In this document: in pieces, positions 33,260 to 38,178 of the stretch
Numbering within the stretch: position 1 is the first letter of the stretch
Layout of the letters: each line of letters starts with the position of its first letter
Assembly: GCA_027460465.1 (NCBI GenBank)
Contig: JAPZAV010000024.1
Span: 1 to 38,178, forward strand
Source of the DNA: Candidatus Methanoperedens sp.
GTDB lineage: Archaea > Halobacteriota > Methanosarcinia > Methanosarcinales > Methanoperedenaceae
DNA length: 38,178 nucleotides
Reading direction: 5' to 3'
The notes under the pieces: model-generated
Told to the model about the DNA's origin: nothing
What the model saw: the letters and a program-made list of their open reading frames with translations, nothing else
Database searches by the model: none
Position numbers and translations under genes: made by a program

Positions 33260-34639
33260 CTACTTCAGCAGCTCAGGCGGCGCAGGCTTTATCAAACCCT
33301 CTCTCATCAGCACCTTCAGAGATTCCCTGGCATTTTTTATTATTGCCGCAGCCCTTTCGTATATCTCCTGCCTGCCTGGTTTTATTCTCGCCACACCCTG
33401 GTCTATGGATTTTAATGCGCATGCAACTGCAACCCTCGGGAAAACTTCCCATTCTTCCGTTCTCGGTAGAAGATCATCTTCATGTATTCCCCGTTCCTCT
33501 GCAAAGGCTGCTATTTCCCGGGCTGCTGCTATGCACATGTCGTCCGTTACTGTTTTTGCCCTTACATCTAAAACCCCGCGGAATATGGCTGGAAAGCCAA
33601 GACAGTTATTTACCTGGTTTGGAAAATCGCTTCTGCCCGTGGCTATGATCCGCGCTCCAGCCTCTTTTGCTTCCCACGGCCATATCTCAGGTATCGGGTT
33701 TGCACATGCAAAAACTATTGAATTTTCATTCATCCTGCCTATCCATTCCTTCTTTATTGTGCCAGGTCCTGGTTTTGATGCTGCCACAACCGCATCCACG
33801 CCTTTGAAAGCTCCTGATATGTCGCCTGTTCTTCCCTCAGCATTCGTTATCTGTGCCAGGTCATATTTCCAGGGGCTCTCCACTTCTGTTATGTCCTTTC
33901 TTCCCGGATAGATTATGCCTTTAGAATCCACCATTATTATATTGCCTGGCTTCATTCCCCATTCTATCAGGACATAGGCAGTGCGGATGTTGGCTGCACC
34001 TGCACCCACGAGCGTTATCAGACTTTCATCCGGCTGCTTTCCCGCTATCTTGAAGGCATTTATCAAACCTGCAAGGATCACAGTGGCAGTTCCCTGCTGG
34101 TCATCGTGCCAGACCGGGATATTCAGGCGTTCTCTTGCTTTCTCCAGAACATGAAAGCATTTTGGTTTTTCAAGATCTTCCAGGTTTATGCCTCCAAAAG
34201 TTGGTTCAATGAGCTCACACACTCTGATGATCTCTTCCGGATCTCTGGTTTTCAGGCAGATCGGAAAGGCATCCACACCTCCCAGATGCTTGAACAGAAG
34301 GGCTTTCCCTTCCATTACCGGCATGGCTGCTTCCGGACCTATGTCGCCCAAACCCAGTACTCTTGTTCCGTCTGTTACCACGGCCACATAGTTCCAGCGG
34401 TTTGTGAGTTCGAATGACTTATCCCTGTCTTCCTGGATTTCTCTGCATACAGCTGCCGCTCCAGGTGTATACCATATTGCAATGTCATCTGAACCTGTTA
34501 TAGGACACTTGGGCATTACCTGGACTTTTCCACCATAAAACCTGTGGAGCGCAGGAGCCAGCCTTGAAGGCTTCCTGGCTTTTGCCAGCAGCTCTTCCAC
34601 GGTTAGTTCCCGTTCTTCCTTTCCTGATCGAGGTATCAT
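33260..34639 (-). CDS. NAD(P)-dependent malic enzyme
   Basis: The enzyme decarboxylates malate to pyruvate and CO2 with NAD(P). The 459-residue protein carries the ARKPSRLAPALHRFYGGK start, WYTPGAAAVC, VTDGTRVLGLGDIGPEA with the family glycine pattern, a conserved VWHDDQQGTATVILAGL, and the Rossmann motif VGAGAANIRTA. The start chosen is ATG 34639, 6 nt after GGAG; ATG 34651 is also in frame and would add four residues. It is a single gene, with a 40-bp gap to the convergent-side PriS start on the same strand. Confidence 0.93.
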   Translation of the reverse strand: MIPRSGKEERELTVEELLAKARKPSRLAPALHRFYGGKVQVMPKCPITGSDDIAIWYTPGAAAVCREIQEDRDKSFELTNRWNYVAVVTDGTRVLGLGDIGPEAAMPVMEGKALLFKHLGGVDAFPICLKTRDPEEIIRVCELIEPTFGGINLEDLEKPKCFHVLEKARERLNIPVWHDDQQGTATVILAGLINAFKIAGKQPDESLITLVGAGAANIRTAYVLIEWGMKPGNIIMVDSKGIIYPGRKDITEVESPWKYDLAQITNAEGRTGDISGAFKGVDAVVAASKPGPGTIKKEWIGRMNENSIVFACANPIPEIWPWEAKEAGARIIATGRSDFPNQVNNCLGFPAIFRGVLDVRAKTVTDDMCIAAAREIAAFAEERGIHEDDLLPRTEEWEVFPRVAVACALKSIDQGVARIKPGRQEIYERAAAIIKNARESLKVLMREGLIKPAPPELLK

Positions 34640-34732
34640 AATCTTCTCCATTGATGAGATGTTGTTATTCTGGATATATTGGTTTTGATGGGAATAAAGT
34701 GAAGCATAAGGTCAGGATCATATCCATGCAGA

Positions 34733-35181
34733 TCAAGGAGCCATATCCCTGAAATCAAAATAGAACCTTCCAATGTCGGGAAGGTCTCCTTTAATTGCTT
34801 TGATAATCACATCATACATATCGATCCGCGGCTCGAATTGTCTGATTATTTCAAACATGGGATCATTCTGATCCACTCCTTTTAAAAGAGCGGTAGCAAT
34901 TCCTTTTCTGCGAAATTCCGGATGCACAACCACTTCGACTGCATATATGTATGTGTTTCCCTGAACAGGATTCTGCTTTACAGTAAATCCAGCCCAGCCT
35001 ACGATTTTCCCTTCCTCTTCTGCCACAAGAACTTTCCAGTTATCATATATTCTGTATCTTGCAGTAATATCAGGGCTTCTGTCCACCCCTATCGCAAATT
35101 CTTCATTTCCCTGCGGGGAAATTTTTCTATTTCAAACATTGCGGGATTATCGCTTTCCACGAAAGGTCTTATTGAAACCAT
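34733..35181 (-). pseudogene. GNAT acetyltransferase with a one-base frameshift
   Basis: The C-terminal frame (34733-35086) shows a GNAT domain: KVLVAEEEGKIVGWAGF, then VVVHPEFRRKGIATALL with the acetyl-CoA motif R/Q-x-x-G-x-A. Its N-terminus is missing there. Upstream, from ATG 35181, another frame reads VSIRPFVESDNPAMFEIEK, a typical GNAT start, but breaks into FPRREMKN and a stop. Adding one A to the A5 run at about 35122-35126 restores KISPQGNEEFAIG and joins both. The break is therefore one base in a homopolymer: a sequencing error or a recent mutation. Confidence 0.8.
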
Positions 35182-35468
35182 TTTTCGTACCTCAGTAAAA
35201 TCTTATTACTGTATTTATCTTCATCACAAATCTTCATATTAAATTTCACCATCCAGGAGTCTTGAAAATCAATCCCAAAATCGATTCTGGTCGCATTTTT
35301 CTAGCAAAAGCTTCATTGGGAGTTTCCCTTCATTCATGAACCGTCATTTTCACCATGGACCCAGAAGAATGATCATTCGGTGAAAAATTTAGGTGAAATA
35401 ATTTCTGGATACTACATTTTGTTCGTAACATAGAAAACTATATCTGCGAATATTGCAAATACCCTTCC
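35182..35468. other. 287-bp gap, no gene seen
   Basis: No convincing coding frame or RNA gene is visible. Three TTTCACC-like sequences occur: about 35239-35246, 35347-35353, and the reverse complement GGTGAAA at 35380-35386 and 35391-35397. The inverted pair around the middle could form a loose stem. The region is A/T-rich and probably holds promoters for the gene to the right and, on the other strand, for the acetyltransferase. Confidence 0.3.
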
Positions 35469-35666
35469 ATGATAAAAGTCAAAACCTTTTCCCAAACCCT
35501 TAAGATTTTTGAAACTATGAACGAGCTTAAAGACTTAGACGGAAGAGTGTGTGATTTTATAAAGCAAAATAATATAAAAAAAGTAATTTCGGTGAGCGAT
35601 GCAACCACCTCCACAGATGGAGGCGCTACAATTGGAATAATTAGAGTGATGACCTACGAAGAATAA
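35469..35666 (+). CDS. Small protein of unknown function
   Basis: The 65-residue product has a helical N-terminus (MIKVKTFSQTLKIFETMNELKDLD), a strand NNIKKVISVSD, then a Thr-rich turn and GATIGIIRVMTY. I do not recognise a family with known function, though similar short sequences seem to recur in related archaea. The strand-turn-strand ending could form part of a small alpha/beta domain. It lies 13 bp upstream of the NifU-like gene in the same orientation, so it may be cotranscribed with it. Confidence 0.6.
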   Translation: MIKVKTFSQTLKIFETMNELKDLDGRVCDFIKQNNIKKVISVSDATTSTDGGATIGIIRVMTYEE

Positions 35667-35679
35667 AAAAGAGGAAAAT

Positions 35680-35916
35680 ATGAAAGAAAAAATCGAAAAA
35701 ACGAAAGTAGAGAAAGTAATTGACGAACACATACGCCCGATGCTGAAGGCAGATGGCGGGGATATCAAATTGATAGAGGTCAAGGAGGATATAATAAAAG
35801 TACAGTTAACTGGTGCATGTGGATCTTGCCCAATGTCCCAGCTCACACTAAGACAGGGTGTCGAACGCGTGCTTAAAGAATATATCCCGGAAATAAAATC
35901 TGTAGTAGGAGTATAA
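35680..35916 (+). CDS. NifU C-terminal domain protein (Fe-S scaffold)
   Basis: The 78-residue protein is a stand-alone NifU C-terminal domain: IRPMLKADGGDIKLIEV, then ACGSCPMSQLTLRQGVERVL with the CxxC cysteine pair near residues 46-49. Such proteins carry a [4Fe-4S] cluster at the dimer interface and pass it to targets. An AGAGGAAAAT site precedes the ATG. It follows the small unknown gene by 13 bp. The group ends 113 bp before the next small gene. Confidence 0.92.
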   Translation: MKEKIEKTKVEKVIDEHIRPMLKADGGDIKLIEVKEDIIKVQLTGACGSCPMSQLTLRQGVERVLKEYIPEIKSVVGV

Positions 35917-36029
35917 ACTTTCGATTATCTTTTCTGAGTTCCGGATCTCTTTATTAATTTTATGGAATGTTCTTTCTTCAAAAAGTTTAATATTTTTGGT
36001 AGCAATAAACGAACTGGGAGTTATTATAA

Positions 36030-36326
36030 ATGACAAAATTTTTAACCCTTTGGAAAATAGATACGACCAGAATACCTGATAGTGCTAAAGAACGAATCAA
36101 AATTGATATTATGCTTCTAAATATGGTCAAGGAAGACTTAAAGCACGGTAACACTCTGGAGTGGGGAATGTTTGCAGGCGGTTCACAAGCAGGATACACC
36201 ATCTGTGAAGGAACTGAAATGGAAGTCACAAAAATAAATCTGAAGTTTGCGCCATATATTAAGATGGAGACCTTCCCGATTTTGACAACCAGCCAAGTAG
36301 AAGAAATAATGAAAGAATATATATAG
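36030..36326 (+). CDS. Small uncharacterised protein, possibly a dimeric alpha/beta barrel
   Basis: The 98-residue protein starts MTKFLTLWKIDTTRIPDS and contains the stretch KEDLKHGNTLEWGMFAGGSQAGYTI, then a strand-helix with IKMETFPILTTSQVEEIMKEY. The layout of strands and helices resembles the DUF3303 or muconolactone-isomerase type of small ferredoxin-like folds, but no catalytic residue is recognised. I recall similar proteins in Methanosarcinales. The role is unknown. The desulforedoxin gene lies 39 bp downstream. Confidence 0.65.
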   Translation: MTKFLTLWKIDTTRIPDSAKERIKIDIMLLNMVKEDLKHGNTLEWGMFAGGSQAGYTICEGTEMEVTKINLKFAPYIKMETFPILTTSQVEEIMKEYI

Positions 36327-36365
36327 TCTTGCAAGAATAATAATAATAATAAAGGAGGTTAAATT

Positions 36366-36479
36366 ATGGAAGTTAATGAAAAGTATAGATGTTTTATTTG
36401 TGGGAATGAGATTGTTGTCACAAAAGTGGGTGGAGGGACCCTGGTCTGCTGCGGAGAGGAAATGGAACTTATCGAGTAG
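36366..36479 (+). CDS. Desulforedoxin (37 residues)
   Basis: This very small gene was found by reading the plus strand. It has a strong AAAGGAGGT site 6 nt before the ATG. The cysteines are C9xxC12 and adjacent C28-C29, the classic desulforedoxin spacing, with the family stretch [11 protein letters not shown]. Desulforedoxin dimers hold one rubredoxin-like iron per subunit and accept or pass electrons; the domain also forms the N-terminal part of desulfoferrodoxin, a superoxide reductase, but here it stands alone. It closes the run of small genes; a hairpin lies 150 bp downstream. Confidence 0.9.
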   Translation: MEVNEKYRCFICGNEIVVTKVGGGTLVCCGEEMELIE

Positions 36480-36632
36480 GACACAAAAACAGGAAAAGTC
36501 CCTGGTGGGCAGGATGCTGGCGAAGGGGCAGGGGCGACCATAATTGCGATAAATAGCAATCCCAATGAATTCCTTAATCATCTATTAACCCTCCCAATGT
36601 CAATATTTCTATTTGGATAATATAAATATGTA

Positions 36633-36666
36633 TGATGCACCGGAAGTCCGGAGCATCATTTTTTCT
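36633..36666 (+). terminator. Terminator-like hairpin with T tract
   Basis: A near-perfect inverted repeat is seen: TGATGC-A-CCGGA at 36633-36644 and TCCGG-A-GCATCA at 36647-36658, with one A/A mismatch and a two-base loop. It is followed by TTTTTTCTC. The T tract fits termination of plus-strand transcription after the desulforedoxin gene; the stem could also end the cooS transcript from the other side, whose stop lies 26 bp away. Confidence 0.7.
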
Positions 36667-36683
36667 CGTTGGGGATAAGTCTG

Positions 36684-38178
36684 TTAAGCTGGTAATCCCA
36701 GTGCCGACCGCTTCTTCATAATATGGGCTTCTATGCCATTTGCCGCGTCAACCATGTCTGTCTCCACAGCGATCTTCCCGCCTGTTATTCCTTCGAGATC
36801 TTCTGTGAGGAGTTTAACAAGGCGAGGGGCTCCTGCCACCGGGGGAAGAGGCGCAACATGTGTGTACAGCCCGAATGCCAGCGCGAAGATCGCATCGATC
36901 GTTGCCTTCTGTTCCATGTATTCCGGTGCAGTCACCGCAACCGGCAATGAAGACGGGTCAACTCCCAGAGCATCAGCCACAGCTGTAACAAGCGAAACAA
37001 TTCTTCCTGTATCCGTGCATGTGCCAAAACTCAGCACCGGTGGGATCTTTAGCAATTCGCATACAGCCTTAAGACCTGGACCTGCTTCCTGCTTTGCCTC
37101 AAGCGTGGTAAGTCCTCCTACCTGAAGTGCAGCATTTCCGCATCCCGCGCTGATGACCAGTATATCCCGTTTGATAAGTTCGCGCGCCATTTTCAAAGTA
37201 TTGATATCCTGACCTCCATCACGCAGCGTTGTGCAGCTTACAAGAGCCACAACACCTTTCAAAGTTCCTTTCTTAATTACCTCCAGAAGCGGGTCAAGAG
37301 TTCCGCCAAGAGCACCAAGGCATGCTTCAGCAGAGAAACCGATCAATGCGTTCTGTTTCCTATTCGACTGATTTGTGGCTTTTCCTTTTCTCTTCTTGAA
37401 ATTCTCAATAGCGATATCTATCAGTTTCTGTGCCTGGGCGGCTGCATCTTCCGGTTTATATACAATATGGTCTTTCATACCCGGGACATTGACGAGTTTT
37501 GAGACTGAAACAAGGGTGGTGTTATATTTTTCCTGGTACTCTCCAATTCCAGGAGGTGAGCAGTTCATGTCCATGGCAAAAACATCGATGCCGCCTGTTG
37601 CAAGCGCCGGTTCAATGGAAAGCCAGTTACCGAGCATGCCCACGAATACATCATCTATCTGGAATCTCTGTACAAGCTCCTGGCCTGTTTCGATCGAGCC
37701 GATGATGTGCAGTCCCTTTGCTCCTGCTTTTCTGGCAATTTCCTGGTTTTTTGCTTCATGGGCAGCTTTTATGAGAGCAGCGCCCATAAAAGGCTCATGG
37801 CCGTTTGCGGCAATATTAACATAAGCCGGGTCTATTATCCCAAGGTCTACATTTACTGAATGGGGCGCAGGTGTGCCGAAAAGTACATCCTGTACTATCT
37901 CAAGCGGTATCTGCGAGCCGTAAATACAGGAAATACCAAGTCGTAGAGCCTTCTTTGCCAGGGAAACATGATCCCCGTCAATATTTGTCATCGTGCTTGA
38001 AACAGCATCCATAACTTCGTTAAGCGGGCCTCCAGGAAGGATACCCAGTTTTCTCCATAGCTCTATCCTTGACTTGGGGGCAAAAAGAAGAACATTGGAA
38101 AGCTCGCTGTCAGAATCAGAGTTTATTTCTTTGATCATTGCATCTGCTACTGCAATTGCCATCTCTTTTGTACTTATA
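36684..38178 (-). CDS. cooS: Anaerobic CO dehydrogenase catalytic subunit CooS (5' cut by window edge)
   Basis: The frame is open to the window edge, so about 130-150 N-terminal residues, including the clusters B and D cysteines, are missing. The visible 497 residues match the Ni-Fe-S CO dehydrogenase family: NIAANGHEPFMG with the C-cluster-region His, CSPPGIGEYQEKYNT, GFSAEACLGALGGTLDPL, VALVSCTTLRDGG, ISAGCGNAALQ, FGTCTDTGR, and PPVAGAPRLVKLL near the end. These carry most of the C-cluster cysteines. CooS oxidises CO or reduces CO2. It is of the monofunctional CooS type rather than CdhA by its C-terminal ending, which is inference. No partner gene is within the window on its downstream side. 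Confidence 0.9.
   Translation of the reverse strand, partial: ISTKEMAIAVADAMIKEINSDSDSELSNVLLFAPKSRIELWRKLGILPGGPLNEVMDAVSSTMTNIDGDHVSLAKKALRLGISCIYGSQIPLEIVQDVLFGTPAPHSVNVDLGIIDPAYVNIAANGHEPFMGAALIKAAHEAKNQEIARKAGAKGLHIIGSIETGQELVQRFQIDDVFVGMLGNWLSIEPALATGGIDVFAMDMNCSPPGIGEYQEKYNTTLVSVSKLVNVPGMKDHIVYKPEDAAAQAQKLIDIAIENFKKRKGKATNQSNRKQNALIGFSAEACLGALGGTLDPLLEVIKKGTLKGVVALVSCTTLRDGGQDINTLKMARELIKRDILVISAGCGNAALQVGGLTTLEAKQEAGPGLKAVCELLKIPPVLSFGTCTDTGRIVSLVTAVADALGVDPSSLPVAVTAPEYMEQKATIDAIFALAFGLYTHVAPLPPVAGAPRLVKLLTEDLEGITGGKIAVETDMVDAANGIEAHIMKKRSALGLPA

Noticed and set aside
1-38178. CRISPR arrays, tRNA or rRNA genes, insertion sequences, attachment sites
   Set aside because: Reading both strands showed no regularly spaced repeats, no cloverleaf or rRNA stretch, no transposase and no matching att-type repeats. 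Small ncRNAs cannot be excluded by eye.

Overview
The window reads as chromosome of a euryarchaeon of the Methanosarcinales, most likely a Candidatus Methanoperedens-like (ANME-2d) archaeon. The archaeal part is directly supported: ribosomal proteins L44e and S27e, aIF2-alpha, Nop10, an archaeal/eukaryal-type primase with a GINS subunit, Mre11-Rad50-NurA-HerA, archaetidylinositol lipid genes, and siroheme-dependent haem synthesis (AhbB). The lineage is inference, resting on a secreted five-haem cytochrome with a PGF-CTERM-like tail, a CooS-type CO dehydrogenase and the overall gene style. Genes are dense, intergenic gaps short, and translational coupling (ATGA and TAATG overlaps) is common.

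Layout. (1) 1-3952, minus strand: what looks like the edge of an extracellular contractile injection system (eCIS) locus. A DUF4157-type protein is cut by the window edge, preceded by a membrane-anchored double-AAA ATPase and a small 4-TM protein; a small Cys-containing protein follows. (2) 4118-10939, plus: the DNA-end-processing operon mre11-rad50-nurA-(HAS-barrel-like protein)-herA. (3) 10943-15732, minus: a DUF234-type ATPase, then a PHP-domain protein, hemA, precorrin-2 dehydrogenase and ahbB, a haem-precursor operon. (4) 15777-17861, plus: a small membrane protein and the archaetidylinositol-phosphate pair (CDP-alcohol transferase and inositol-1-phosphate synthase). (5) 17863-24472: a PmbA/TldE-like protein (minus), a radical SAM protein, then a NitT/TauT-type ABC importer coupled to an NAD-kinase-like protein. 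(6) 24480-27549: a decayed gene, a VapBC toxin-antitoxin pair with a palindromic operator, the pentahaem cytochrome, a broken flavodoxin and a thioredoxin-like protein. (7) 27632-33218, minus: one long information-processing operon PriS-Gins51 fusion > L44e > S27e > aIF2-alpha > Nop10 > PAC2 > methyltransferase > PfkB kinase. (8) 33260-38178: malic enzyme, a frameshifted acetyltransferase, a run of small proteins (NifU-like, desulforedoxin and two unknowns) ending at a strong hairpin, and the C-terminal part of CooS.

Four small genes were found by direct reading: nop10, rps27e, a 37-residue desulforedoxin and the left-edge DUF4157-type protein. Three broken genes (flavodoxin, acetyltransferase, and an unidentified fragment at 24.5-24.8 kb) and one ABC ATPase without an ordinary start codon are flagged. 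The most interesting points are the eCIS edge with its membrane-tethered ATPase, the primase-GINS fusion, the extra HAS-barrel protein beside HerA, and the altered Rad50 hook.
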